Below are positions 40,961 through 49,619 of a stretch of 54,329 bases of DNA, one piece after another. Under the pieces are notes generated by a model. That model had not been told where the DNA came from, searched no databases, and saw nothing but the letters and a program-made list of their open reading frames with translations. Every line of letters starts with the position of its first letter. Within the stretch, counting starts at the first letter, position 1. Both the position numbers and the translations under genes were made by a program. The DNA comes from an uncultured Fibrobacter sp. (GTDB lineage: Bacteria; Fibrobacterota; Fibrobacteria; Fibrobacterales; Fibrobacteraceae): contig OMSO01000008.1 of assembly GCA_900313675.1 (NCBI GenBank), forward strand, positions 1 through 54,329. Direction: 5' to 3'.

Positions 40961-42825
40961 AGTTTTTCCATCAGTTGTTCGGCGACAGATTCGCCATCGA
41001 TTTTCAAGAGTTTGTAAAGGTTCTTGATTTCACCTTGCTCCACAAAAATATCCGGGATTCCGAACCGGAAGAACTTCTTGCCTGAATATCCAAGATCTGC
41101 GGCAAGCTCCATTACGGCAGAGCCAAAGCCGCCTACTAAAGTGTTGTCCTCGAGAGTGACAATGGTGTCGTGACTTTCGAACAGGCCCCGATAACATTCG
41201 GTGTCCAGAGGCTTCACCAGACGGGCGTCCACGAGAGTGGGGTTATGCCCATGCTCGCGAAGAATCTTCGCCGTCTTCTTCAGTTCGTTGGTCATGAACC
41301 CGGCACCCAGAAGCAGAATATTCTTGCCCTGTTCCAAGACCTTCGGGAGCTTCACATCTACTGTCGCAGGCGGCTCCAAAAGCTTCTCGGCAAGGGCGGT
41401 CCCGCGGGGGTAACGGATAGCCACGGGGCCTTCCATGTCGATGGAAGCCTTCAGCATATCCCGAAGTTCGTTCTCATCGCTGGGCGCAAGGATGGTCATG
41501 CCCGGCACCGTGCGGAGGAACGACAGGTCAAAGGTCCCGTGATGGGTAGGCCCGTCGGCGCCCACGAGTCCCGCGCGGTCCAGCACGAACACCACGTGCA
41601 GTTTCTGCAGGGCCACGTCGTGCATAATCTGGTCGTAGGCCCGCTGCATAAAGCTGGAATAGATAGCCACCACCGGCACCACTCCGTCGCAGGCAAGGCC
41701 TGCGGCAAAGGTCACCGCATGCTCTTCGGCAATGCCCACATCTATCACCCGGTCGGGCAATTCCTTGGCCACAATATCCAGGCCGCAGCCCGTAGGCATG
41801 GCGGCCGTAATCCCGATAATGCGGTCATCCTTCTTGGCAAGTTCCAACAGGGTCTTTCCGAACACGCTGGTAAGGGATGGGTTCGGACTGCCCGGCGAAA
41901 GGGGGAGCCCGCTTTCGGGGTCGAAGGGTCCTGTGCCGTGGAACTTGGTGGGATTCTTCTCGGCGGCGTTCAGCCCGCGGCCCTTCTCGGTCAGAACATG
42001 GACCAGGCAAGGCCCCGGTTGGGACTTGACCCGCTCGAGAATCATGATAAGCTCGTTGATGTCGTGACCGTCGATAGGCCCGAAATAGCGGATACCCAGG
42101 TCTTCAAAGAAAGCGCCCGGCTTCACGGCGTTCTTCGCCGCGTTTTCCACCTGCAAGAACAAATCGCGGAACCTGCTCCCTAGCACACCCGGGAGCCTTG
42201 TCATGAGGCGGTCCAAATCGGAGCGCATCTTGTTGTAGACCGGGTCGGATATCACGCGGTTCAGGTACTTGCTGAACCCGCCCACATTGGGAGCGATGCT
42301 CATCTTGTTGTCGTTCAAGATGATGGTCATGTTCTGTTTCGAGATGCCCGCGTTGTTCAGGGCCTCGTAAGCCATACCGCCGGTCATGGAGCCGTCACCG
42401 ATGACAGCCACCACGTTGTTCTTGCGGTTAAAGTGGTTACGGGCCACAGCAAAGCCAAGAGCCGCCGAAATGGAGGTGGTGGCATGTCCTGCGCCAAAGC
42501 AGTCGTACTCGCTTTCGCAGCGTTTCAAAAATCCAGAAATGCCGCCCTGCTGGCGGAGCGTGTCAAACCGGTCGTAGCGGCCCGTCAAAAGCTTGTGCAC
42601 ATAGGCCTGGTGCCCTACGTCCCAGACAATCTTGTCTTCGGGAGCGTTGAACACGTAATGGAGGGCGATGGTCAGTTCTACCACCCCGAGGCTAGACGCC
42701 AAGTGGCCGCCATGCTTGGCCACCTGGCCAATGATGGTCTCGCGTACCTGGGACGCCAGGTTATAAAGTTCCTCCACAGAACAATGCTTGATGTCCTCGG
42801 GAGACTTTATGTCTTTCAGTTCCAT
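40957..42825 (-). CDS. dxs: 1-Deoxy-D-xylulose-5-phosphate synthase
   Basis: 622 residues, the usual length. Thiamine-diphosphate motif GDGSMTGGMAYEALNNAG at about 150-167, substrate and cofactor histidines in AKHGGHLASSLGVVELT and GHQAYVHKLLTG, the central GAGHATTSISAALG, then transketolase-like domain 2 (DVGIAEEHAVTFAAGLA, where Glu is the cofactor activator) and HHGTFDLSFLRTVPG. It condenses pyruvate and glyceraldehyde 3-phosphate, the first step of the MEP pathway to isoprenoids. Its ATG overlaps the ispA stop (TAATG), so it is coupled to the prenyl chain synthase. Confidence 0.96.
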   Translation of the reverse strand: MELKDIKSPEDIKHCSVEELYNLASQVRETIIGQVAKHGGHLASSLGVVELTIALHYVFNAPEDKIVWDVGHQAYVHKLLTGRYDRFDTLRQQGGISGFLKRCESEYDCFGAGHATTSISAALGFAVARNHFNRKNNVVAVIGDGSMTGGMAYEALNNAGISKQNMTIILNDNKMSIAPNVGGFSKYLNRVISDPVYNKMRSDLDRLMTRLPGVLGSRFRDLFLQVENAAKNAVKPGAFFEDLGIRYFGPIDGHDINELIMILERVKSQPGPCLVHVLTEKGRGLNAAEKNPTKFHGTGPFDPESGLPLSPGSPNPSLTSVFGKTLLELAKKDDRIIGITAAMPTGCGLDIVAKELPDRVIDVGIAEEHAVTFAAGLACDGVVPVVAIYSSFMQRAYDQIMHDVALQKLHVVFVLDRAGLVGADGPTHHGTFDLSFLRTVPGMTILAPSDENELRDMLKASIDMEGPVAIRYPRGTALAEKLLEPPATVDVKLPKVLEQGKNILLLGAGFMTNELKKTAKILREHGHNPTLVDARLVKPLDTECYRGLFESHDTIVTLEDNTLVGGFGSAVMELAADLGYSGKKFFRFGIPDIFVEQGEIKNLYKLLKIDGESVAEQLMEKL

Positions 42826-43712
42826 TACTTAACCCGGGTGATAATGAATGCGGCTATGGCCCGAAGGATTTCGGTATCGCAGGAAAGGGAATCCAGAGAC
42901 TTGATGGACTCTTCGAAGAGTTCCTTGGCCTTTTCCCTGGAGCGGTCAAGCCCCACCACGGAGGGGTAGGTGGCCTTGCCCTTCTCGATGTCGGAACCGG
43001 CATCCTTGCCCAGTTCTTCGGTAGTGGAGACGATGTCCAGGATATCGTCCACAATCTGGAACGCAAGGCCGATGGACTTGCCGTACTTGCGGATAACCTG
43101 GATATCGGCATCGCTTGCACCGGCAAGCATGGCGCCTACCTGCAAGGCCGCCTCAATAAGGGCCGCCGTCTTGTGGTAATGGATGTAGTCCACCGTTTCC
43201 AGGTCCACTTCCTTGCCTTCGCACTCGATATCGATCATTTCGCCGCCGATAAGACCGTAGGTGCTGAGCAGGTGCGCAAGGACCTCGATTGCACGGGCGT
43301 TTCCCGTCTTGCCCATGAGTTCAAAAGCAAGCACGCAAAGGGCATCTCCTGCCATTACGGCCGTAGCCTCGCCAAACTGCTTGTGGCTGGTGGGCTTGCC
43401 CCTGCGGAAATCGTCGTTGTCGATACAGGGCAGGTCGTCGTGAATGAGGGAGAAGGTGTGGATCATCTCCAGGGCGACCATGGCAAGCTCAACGCCTTCG
43501 CCCTTGCCGCCGAACATGTCAAAAGTAGCCCTAACAAGGGCAGGACGCAGGCGCTTACCGCCCGCCAGCATAGAATAGCGCATGGCCTCGTGCAACCGGC
43601 AGGGCTGATCCGTCACCGGAGGGAGGTACTTGTTAAATAGGGCTTCCGCCTCTACAGAAATCTTGGACAGATAGTCCTGTGCAATAGCTGCTTCTTTTTC
43701 AATAGACTGCAT
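42825..43712 (-). CDS. ispA: Polyprenyl (farnesyl/geranyl) diphosphate synthase
   Basis: 295 residues. First Asp-rich motif LIHDDLPCIDNDDFRRG (DDxxxxD form of short-chain bacterial enzymes), second FQIVDDILD (about 215-223). GGKRLRPALV and the FQIVDD region are standard. The DDxxxxD first motif with its bulky residues upstream is what is found in farnesyl diphosphate synthases (IspA), so C15 is the likely product, for undecaprenyl phosphate and quinone side chains. First gene of the four-gene unit; no obvious TATATT box lies upstream, though a hairpin-like AGGGG-GTC-CCCCT sits at about 43733. Confidence 0.92.
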   Translation of the reverse strand: MQSIEKEAAIAQDYLSKISVEAEALFNKYLPPVTDQPCRLHEAMRYSMLAGGKRLRPALVRATFDMFGGKGEGVELAMVALEMIHTFSLIHDDLPCIDNDDFRRGKPTSHKQFGEATAVMAGDALCVLAFELMGKTGNARAIEVLAHLLSTYGLIGGEMIDIECEGKEVDLETVDYIHYHKTAALIEAALQVGAMLAGASDADIQVIRKYGKSIGLAFQIVDDILDIVSTTEELGKDAGSDIEKGKATYPSVVGLDRSREKAKELFEESIKSLDSLSCDTEILRAIAAFIITRVK

Positions 43713-43845
43713 ACCCCCAAAGATACTTAAATCAGGGGGTCCCCCTATCCCGTTTTACCCCCATTTTATCCCCTTTTTCCCCGTTTCGTCATAAATAAAT
43801 GGACCGAGTTGTGCTTTTTTCTTTTTTTGGAGATAGATTTCAAAT

Positions 43846-43851
43846 AGGAGG
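43846..43851 (+). promoter_or_regulatory. Strong Shine-Dalgarno site of the pyrophosphatase gene
   Basis: AGGAGG, 5 nt before the ATG at 43857. One of few perfect sites in this window, where many genes have none. Confidence 0.8.
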
Positions 43852-43856
43852 TTCCC

Positions 43857-46223
43857 ATGACTACGATTCCCAGTTTTTGGTTCCTTGTTCCTGTCGCGGC
43901 CCTGTTCGCCCTCGTTATGGCCTACCTGTTCTACAGGGCCATGAAAAAAGCTCCCGACGGCAACCACAAAATGAAAGCCATCGCCCACTTTGTGCGGGTG
44001 GGGGCGTTTGCCTACCTGAGGCGCCAATACAAGACCGTCTCCATCGTCTTTACGGTGCTGTTCGCGGTGTTCGTGGTGCTCGCCATCATGGGCATCCAGA
44101 ACCCCTTTGTGCCGGTGGCGTTCCTTACCGGCGGTTTCTTCAGCGGCCTGTGCGGTTTTTTGGGAATGAAAACGGCCACTTACGCAAGCTCCAGAACGGC
44201 CCAGGGCGCCATGAGCAGCCTGAACCGGGGCCTTGTCATCGCCTTCAGAAGCGGGGCCGTCATGGGCCTTGTGGTGGTGGGGTTTGGCCTGCTGGATATT
44301 TCGGCGTGGTTTATCTTGCTGAACTACATCTATGACCACAACGTGTTCGGTTTCGGTGCCGATATTGCAAACAAACTAGCATTGGGCGGCTGGAGCGATT
44401 CTCTCTTGCAAAATGACGCCTGGCTCCACGGCAAGATGGTAGAAATCACCACCACCATGCTGACCTTCGGCATGGGAGCCTCTTTGCAGGCGCTGTTCGC
44501 CCGCGTGGGCGGAGGCATCTACACCAAGGCGGCTGACGTAGGCGCCGACCTGGTGGGCAAGGTAGAAGCGGGCATTCCCGAAGACGACCCCAGGAACCCG
44601 GCCACCATCGCCGACAACGTGGGCGACAACGTTGGAGACGTAGCCGGCATGGGAGCCGACCTTTACGAATCTTACTGCGGGTCCATCTTGGCCACGGCGG
44701 CTCTGGGAGCGGCCCTCCCCGGAGGCCTCAACTACGTGATCGCCCCCATGGTGGTGGCGGCCATCGGTATCGTGCTTTCGGTGGTGGGCATTTTCATGGT
44801 CCGCACCAAGGAAGATGCCACCACCAAGAACCTTCTCCACTCCCTCCTGACAGGAACGCTGGGCTCTTCCATCATGATCCTCATCGCCCTCTTTGTCATG
44901 GTGAAACTTGGATTTATCGGCATGGGAATTTTCGGGGCGGTACTTTCGGGACTTGCCGCCGGCGTGCTTATCGGGCAGTTTACGGAATACTACACCTCCG
45001 ACGCCTACAAGCCTACCAGGGGCATCGCAGGCCAGGCTAGGCTTGGAGCCGCCACCACCATCATCGATGGTATTTCGGTGGGCATGTTCTCTACGGGGCT
45101 CCCTGTGGTGACCATCGTCATCGGCATCATCGCCGCATTTGGATGCGCTGGCGGTTTTGAAAACATGGCCATGGGACTTTACGGCGTAGGCTTTGCGGCC
45201 GTGGGCATGCTCAGCACCTTGGGAATTACCCTGGCTACAGACGCCTTCGGGCCTATTGCTGACAACGCCGGCGGAAACGCCGAAATGGCAGGGCTTGACG
45301 CCAGTGTGCGCGCCCGTACCGACGAACTGGACATGCTAGGAAACACCACCGCCGCCACCGGAAAGGGATTCGCCATTGGGTCTGCTGCCCTTACCGCCAT
45401 GGCACTGCTGGCCTCTTATGTCGAAGAAATCAAGATATGGATTGGCCATCTGGCTACATCGGCCAAGGGCCTCTGGAACGTAGGCAGCGTCACCTTCGCG
45501 AACCACAGTCAGGACCTGGTAAATGCGGTAGCCAACATAGACGGCGCAAAGATTCTGGACGGCGGAAACCGCGCCGTCTCCGCCAGCGGCGAGCTTATAG
45601 GGCTTGTGGCCAGCAAGGCGAACTACGTGGACTTCATGAACATCTACAACCTGAACCTCATGAACCCGCTGTTATTGGGAGGCATCTTCATCGGTGCTAT
45701 GATGGCCTTCGTGTTCTGCGCCCTCACCATCAAGGCGGTGGGCCGTGCCGCCAGCGCCATGGTCGAAGAAGTCCGTCGGCAGTTCAGGGAAATCCCCGGA
45801 ATCATGGAAGGCACGGGCCAACCGGATTACGCCCGCTGCGTGGAAATTTCTACCGTAGGCGCCCAGCACGAAATGGTCATCCCGTCGCTCCTGGCGGTTG
45901 TGGTCCCGGTGCTGGTGGGGCTCTTTATGGGCGTAGCCGGAGTGTTCGGCCTGCTGGTGGGCGGACTTGCGTGCGGTTTTGCCCTTGCCACCATGCTGAA
46001 CAATGCAGGCGGCGCCTGGGACAACGCGAAGAAGTTTGTGGAAAAAGGAAACTACGGCGGCAAGGGCTCCGATACACACAAGTCCGCCGTCGTCGGCGAT
46101 ACCGTAGGCGACCCCTTCAAGGATACCGCGGGTCCTTCGCTGAATATCCTCATCAAGCTCATGACTATGGTGAGCGTCGTCTTTGCAGGAGTGATCGTCC
46201 GCTTCGGCGGGTTCCTGTTCTAG
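43857..46223 (+). CDS. hppA: Membrane ion-pumping pyrophosphatase (K+-dependent type)
   Basis: 788 residues with about sixteen membrane helices. The PPi-binding loop [30 protein letters not shown] followed by [16 protein letters not shown] (about 215-262) is the signature. [19 protein letters not shown] carries Ala at the position that separates K+-dependent (Ala) from K+-independent (Lys) pumps, so the enzyme should need potassium and could pump H+, Na+ or both; that is not decided by what I can see. It hydrolyses pyrophosphate made in biosynthesis to energise the inner membrane, which suits an anaerobe short of ATP. Its stop is 1 nt from the stop of the convergent diguanylate cyclase gene, with no terminator between. 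Confidence 0.95.
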   Translation: MTTIPSFWFLVPVAALFALVMAYLFYRAMKKAPDGNHKMKAIAHFVRVGAFAYLRRQYKTVSIVFTVLFAVFVVLAIMGIQNPFVPVAFLTGGFFSGLCGFLGMKTATYASSRTAQGAMSSLNRGLVIAFRSGAVMGLVVVGFGLLDISAWFILLNYIYDHNVFGFGADIANKLALGGWSDSLLQNDAWLHGKMVEITTTMLTFGMGASLQALFARVGGGIYTKAADVGADLVGKVEAGIPEDDPRNPATIADNVGDNVGDVAGMGADLYESYCGSILATAALGAALPGGLNYVIAPMVVAAIGIVLSVVGIFMVRTKEDATTKNLLHSLLTGTLGSSIMILIALFVMVKLGFIGMGIFGAVLSGLAAGVLIGQFTEYYTSDAYKPTRGIAGQARLGAATTIIDGISVGMFSTGLPVVTIVIGIIAAFGCAGGFENMAMGLYGVGFAAVGMLSTLGITLATDAFGPIADNAGGNAEMAGLDASVRARTDELDMLGNTTAATGKGFAIGSAALTAMALLASYVEEIKIWIGHLATSAKGLWNVGSVTFANHSQDLVNAVANIDGAKILDGGNRAVSASGELIGLVASKANYVDFMNIYNLNLMNPLLLGGIFIGAMMAFVFCALTIKAVGRAASAMVEEVRRQFREIPGIMEGTGQPDYARCVEISTVGAQHEMVIPSLLAVVVPVLVGLFMGVAGVFGLLVGGLACGFALATMLNNAGGAWDNAKKFVEKGNYGGKGSDTHKSAVVGDTVGDPFKDTAGPSLNILIKLMTMVSVVFAGVIVRFGGFLF

Positions 46224-46224
46224 C

Positions 46225-47559
46225 CTACCTGGATTCGGACTTCTTGAAGGTGGCGCTGGTCACACGGTTGCGGCCTGCCTGCTTGGAGGCATACAGGGCC
46301 TTGTCCGCACGGTCGAACAGGCGCTTGGGATCTTCGCCCGCAACCATTTCGGCGATACCGAAGGAACAGGTGACCACCTGCTGCTTGATAAGCTGGGTCG
46401 TCTCGATGGCGTGACGGAGCTTTTCGGCCAAGAACTGGGCGTTCTGGATAGGCGTGTCGCCGCAGAGGATTACGAACTCTTCGCCACCCCAGCGGACCAG
46501 GGCGTCGGTGTTACGGATCTTGCCCTGGATAAGCTTGGTGAGGTTCACCAGCACCTCGTCGCCAACGTTGTGGCCCCAGGTGTCGTTCACGTCCTTGAAG
46601 TGGTCAATGTCCAGAATCACGAAGGAAACGGGGCTTCCGTTCTTTACCAGTTCCTCTTGTTCATGCATAAGCACGCTGCTGAAGCCCGCACGGTTCAGGC
46701 AACCCGTCAGCGGGTCTTCCTTGCTGGACTTCTCGTATTCGCTCTTCTCGATTTCCAGGGCTTTCAGGTTCTTTTCCAGTTCCTCGCGCTTTTTCTTGTT
46801 GGAAGCCCGTTCACGGCTGTAGTCGAAGAAGCGGATAATCAGGATAATGAGGAAGGTCACGAACCAGATGGCGACGATGATGGTCACCAGGTCTGCCCAG
46901 GCAATCTTCTTTCCCTTGAAGCAGAGACCGCGGATTTCCATGGTGCCGTAGCCCAGGGGAGCGTTGGTGCCCGTCTGGATTTCGATAAGAGGCACGTTGG
47001 ACAGGTCCACGCGGGCCTTGTGCACGTTGATTTCGTTCTGGGCCACCCACCAGCCCGCCACGCGGAATTCCTGGGGCACGAACACCGCAGGGTAGGTTTC
47101 TTCTAGCGGGAAAAATTCCAGTTCGTTGAATTTCAGGGAACTTTCGTCGCCTTCGCGGTAAATGTTCGGGTCGTAGCTGCGCATGTAGAGGCGCACCGTT
47201 CCCTCGCCGCGGGGCTTAATCCACACGAAAATGCTGTCGTAGTGGGAAAGGTCCAATCCTTTAGTCTGGCCATCTCCCAGCAAAATCTTGATACCCGCAA
47301 AGGGGTAAGCGTAGCCTTCCCGCAGTTCGTAGTCCACCACCACGGAAGAATCCGTACGGATCAGTTTGACTGCGGAATTACCGCCGTCGGCGGAGTCCGT
47401 CTGGGCGATAATGTAGGGGTAGTCGGAAAGGTTCAAGAAGACAATGTCGTTCAGCCCCTTGTGGTAAGCCGTAAGGGCGATAACCGTAGCGGCAAGGAGC
47501 ACAAAAATCAGGATATTCATCCTGAACAGGGCATATATCTTTTCCATCAACCAAGACAT
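46225..47559 (-). CDS. Diguanylate cyclase with periplasmic beta-sandwich sensor
   Basis: 444 residues. Membrane helix (FRMNILIFVLLAATVIALTAY, about 10-30), a periplasmic domain (about 35-215), a second helix (about 220-243), a coiled coil (KKKREELEKNLKALEIEKSEYEKS) and a GGDEF domain (about 275-435). The active site is intact: DPLTGCLNRAGF, LDIDHFKDVNDTWGHNVGD, RWGGEEFVIL, and an RxxD inhibitory site five residues before GGEEF (RNTDALVRW). The sensor's pattern, LDLSHYDSIFVWIKPRGEGTVRLYMRSYD and WVAQNEINVHKARVDLSNV, resembles CBM11/CIA30 jelly rolls, so a carbohydrate ligand is conceivable. It lies 60 nt after the CE2 esterase gene on the same strand. Confidence 0.9.
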   Translation of the reverse strand: MSWLMEKIYALFRMNILIFVLLAATVIALTAYHKGLNDIVFLNLSDYPYIIAQTDSADGGNSAVKLIRTDSSVVVDYELREGYAYPFAGIKILLGDGQTKGLDLSHYDSIFVWIKPRGEGTVRLYMRSYDPNIYREGDESSLKFNELEFFPLEETYPAVFVPQEFRVAGWWVAQNEINVHKARVDLSNVPLIEIQTGTNAPLGYGTMEIRGLCFKGKKIAWADLVTIIVAIWFVTFLIILIIRFFDYSRERASNKKKREELEKNLKALEIEKSEYEKSSKEDPLTGCLNRAGFSSVLMHEQEELVKNGSPVSFVILDIDHFKDVNDTWGHNVGDEVLVNLTKLIQGKIRNTDALVRWGGEEFVILCGDTPIQNAQFLAEKLRHAIETTQLIKQQVVTCSFGIAEMVAGEDPKRLFDRADKALYASKQAGRNRVTSATFKKSESR

Positions 47560-47619
47560 CTAAAAGATCCCGTTAAACTTGCTTTCAAAATAATACAAAA
47601 CTATTGCGAAAACAAGAGT

Positions 47620-48699
47620 TTACCTGCTCAAAAAGCCTCCCAATCGGCCAACTGCGAAACGGAGGGTCTGTGCAAGCTCTTCTTGGGAGTGTGCGGAGGG
47701 GTGACCGTGGAGCGCGGTGTTCTCCGTCTGGACCAACTTGTACTCCAGGTCCTTGAAGCCCTTCGCCTGCTGGTCTTCGAAAACCTGTTGCACCGCAGGA
47801 GTCATGGCGTCGTTAGGCCAGGTCTTGGTAGATACCAGCAGGAACTTCACACCGGGGTGCAGTTTGCGGAGCTTGGCGAGCAGGGCATCGTAGGCCGCCT
47901 TGAAGGCGGCAGGATCTGCGTAGGGAGGATTGCCCTGAAAATCGTTGATGCCCACAAAAATCACGATGACCTGGGGGTGAAATGTCTCGAAATTCCAGAG
48001 TTCGGATTCCCCCTGTTCCGCCGCCCCGAAAACAGTGTAGTCGTAGAGCCTGCTCAAAGGCCAGTCGGGCACAATCCCGTCGTAGTTGCGGACAAGGCCG
48101 CGGCCGCTCACCGCGTTAATCTGAAAGTCCGCCTTGTATCCGTCGGCCAGTAAAAAGGCGTAACTCTTGGAAGTATTGGTCTTTTCGAAAACGGTCCCGT
48201 CTTCGGGGCCGTTCGCCTCGTTGCCGTAACCTACACTGTAGGAATCCCCGATAAATTCGATGCGGCGGTTAGAAGCCTTGGGCTTCGGTCCGAACTTGCC
48301 TCCCTTGCCGAGGTCGATACCGTAGAGGTTGATCTTTCCCGGATTGGACTCGCTTACCTTGATCAGGCGGAACTGGTGGACGCCTTCGCCCTGGACTTTT
48401 ACCTTGTGGGTTTCGCGGGCGTCGATGACGAAATACTCGGCGGTCTTGCCGTCGATATCCAGACGGTAGCGGGCCTCCCCTTCCAGGTCAAAGGAAAGTT
48501 CCTTCGTGGTAGCGGCAAACTGGACCATGACTCCGGGAGCGCTTGCGGTAAGGGCCTGGGACGAAACTTGCCAGCGGCCCGTCAAGAGAACGTTTTCCAA
48601 CAGGGGATGATTCATAGGACCTCCGAAAGAGAAGGTGAAAAAGCCGAACGCCAAAAGCAAGAGGGCGGCAAAGGAGATGTGCGTTTTTTCCGTGTTCAT
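47620..48699 (-). CDS. CE2-type SGNH acetyl esterase
   Basis: 359 residues with a signal peptide (to about residue 27). An N-terminal beta-sandwich (about 30-130) is followed by an SGNH hydrolase domain with the nucleophile Ser in RIEFIGDSYSVGYGN, GRGLVRNYDG, the oxyanion VIFVGINDFQGNP and the closing HGHPSAHSQEELAQTL. Beta-sandwich plus SGNH with this GDSYSVGYGN block is the CE2 family of acetylxylan/6-O-acetyl esterases, which take acetyl groups off xylan or glucomannan and, in some species, bind cellulose in the same cleft. It probably prepares hemicellulose in the periplasm or outside. A short-leader promoter lies at 48711. Confidence 0.88.
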   Translation of the reverse strand: MNTEKTHISFAALLLLAFGFFTFSFGGPMNHPLLENVLLTGRWQVSSQALTASAPGVMVQFAATTKELSFDLEGEARYRLDIDGKTAEYFVIDARETHKVKVQGEGVHQFRLIKVSESNPGKINLYGIDLGKGGKFGPKPKASNRRIEFIGDSYSVGYGNEANGPEDGTVFEKTNTSKSYAFLLADGYKADFQINAVSGRGLVRNYDGIVPDWPLSRLYDYTVFGAAEQGESELWNFETFHPQVIVIFVGINDFQGNPPYADPAAFKAAYDALLAKLRKLHPGVKFLLVSTKTWPNDAMTPAVQQVFEDQQAKGFKDLEYKLVQTENTALHGHPSAHSQEELAQTLRFAVGRLGGFLSR

Positions 48700-48710
48700 T
48701 TGTGCTGAAC

Positions 48711-48716
48711 AATATA
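48711..48716 (-). promoter_or_regulatory. TATATT -10 box of the CE2 gene
   Basis: Minus strand TTATATATTG, ending 11 nt before the ATG at 48699. A leader of 0-5 nt is expected. Confidence 0.45.
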
Positions 48717-48741
48717 TAAAATGAGGGACAGGAGGGAAGGT

Positions 48742-48901
48742 GTGAGTGATGAGTTGTGAGTTATGAGTTGTGAGTTGTGAGTGGTGAGGTGTGAGTGGTG
48801 AGTGGTATGAGGTACGAGGTCGGGCCTGCGGCCCTTTGAGGTATGAGGGGTTGTGTGTAGTGAGTTTTGAGTTGTGAGGAATGAGGAATGAGGAATGAGG
48901 A
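48742..48901. repeat. Heptad arrays, GAGTNNN/GAGGNNN class, with hairpin
   Basis: Eleven heptads (48742-48818) of form NTGAGTN, hairpin GGGCC-TGC-GGCCC (48822-48834), then six more (48860-48901), the last being near-identical ATGAGGA units. First part of a 450-nt gene-free gap (48700-49149). Confidence 0.85.
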
Positions 48902-48908
48902 ATGTATT

Positions 48909-49000
48909 CGTCATCCTCACCCGTTCGACAGGCTCAGGGCAGGCTCTGGTGAGGATCCGCTTACTGCAATCTAGCAGATCCTCGCCTTCGCGAGGATGAC
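48909..49000. repeat. Two palindromic repeats, one with loop insert
   Basis: 48909-48957: arms GTCATCCTCACC and GGTGAGGAT enclose a GC-rich loop containing GTTCGACAGGCTCAGGGCAG. 48978-49000: the short form, stem ATCCTCGC / GCGAGGAT. Together they show the short palindrome and its loop-expanded version side by side. On the minus strand they are read as CHPREGEDL and ACPEPVERV in a spurious frame. Confidence 0.85.
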
Positions 49001-49065
49001 AACGTTTAAGACCCGAACCTCTCACCCCAAAACGAAGCGTCCTCAAACCTCTTGTCTCCCGCGGC

Positions 49066-49135
49066 CCTAATACCTACAACCTACTACCTAACCCCTAGCC
49101 CCTAGATCCTAACCCCTAGATCCTAGCCCCTAATT
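49066..49135. repeat. Heptad array, CCTANNN class, 10 units
   Basis: Ten uninterrupted 7-mers all starting CCTA (for example CCTAATA, CCTAGAT, CCTAGCC). The last unit ends 2 nt before the promoter box of the cytochrome gene, so the array forms that gene's upstream promoter region. Confidence 0.9.
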
Positions 49136-49137
49136 AC

Positions 49138-49143
49138 TATATT
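49138..49143 (+). promoter_or_regulatory. TATATT -10 box of the cytochrome c gene
   Basis: ACTATATTCTCCCC ends 6 nt before the ATG at 49150, with no ribosome site. Leaderless mRNA expected. Confidence 0.55.
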
Positions 49144-49149
49144 CTCCCC

Positions 49150-49596
49150 ATGCGCCGTTCGTTTAGAACCCTGGGAATCGCCCTCTGTCTTGCAGGCTAC
49201 GGCCTGGTTCTTGGCGATCCGGCGCCTGCAGGAGATGCGCCTGAGCCAGGCTCTCCCGGAGACACCCTCACCAGAGAAGACAAGCGCATGGCCTACCTGG
49301 TCTACAAGCTCCTGGACAAAGACGGAAAAATCAAAGGGGCAAACCTGGAACGGGGCAAAAAACTCTTTTACCAAAACTGCAGGGGCTGCCACAATCTCGA
49401 CGGCAGGCGAATCAATTTTACGCCGATGGAGGCAAAGCCCACCTACCTGGGGCAAAGGGCCCGGGACGACATGCCCACATTCTGGTACCAGATGAATTTC
49501 GGTGACGAGACCCGGGAGGGCATGGAACCGTTTTACGACGAGCTCACGCTGGACGAAATGGTGGACATCGCAGGCTACGCCCAGACACTGCCCTAA
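49150..49596 (+). CDS. Secreted single-haem cytochrome c
   Basis: 148 residues. Signal peptide (MRRSFRTLGIALCLAGYGLVLG), a short Pro/Gly/Asp linker, then a class I cytochrome c domain. The haem-binding motif is Cys77-x-x-Cys80-His81 in YQNCRGCHNLDG; the distal Met ligand is probably one of those in MPTFWYQMNFGDETREGM. The C-terminal helix ends LDEMVDIAGYAQTLP, as is standard. It would carry one electron in the periplasm. The gene stands alone: no oxidase, reductase, peroxidase or haem-lyase gene is nearby, which is unexpected for a cellulolytic anaerobe. It converges with the XPB-N-like gene, 23 nt apart. Confidence 0.9.
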   Translation: MRRSFRTLGIALCLAGYGLVLGDPAPAGDAPEPGSPGDTLTREDKRMAYLVYKLLDKDGKIKGANLERGKKLFYQNCRGCHNLDGRRINFTPMEAKPTYLGQRARDDMPTFWYQMNFGDETREGMEPFYDELTLDEMVDIAGYAQTLP

Positions 49597-49619
49597 AAAC
49601 GCTTTCGACTAAATCCGAA

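Noticed and set aside
43856..46223. Assigning the pyrophosphatase as strictly H+ or Na+ pumping
   Set aside because: The Ala in NTTAATGKG indicates K+ dependence only; the ion-specificity residues in helices 5-6 cannot be aligned reliably by eye.
48696..49046. Open frame of 116 codons on the minus strand
   Set aside because: Its product is made of repeat translations (HPREGEDL, ACPEPVERV, TTHNSQLITHNS). There is no ribosome site or family signature, so it is repeat DNA, not a gene.
49066..49135. CRISPR array or telomere-like repeat
   Set aside because: Units are 7 bp, contiguous and variable; there are no equal spacers, no cas genes, and the sequence is internal, so neither explanation fits.
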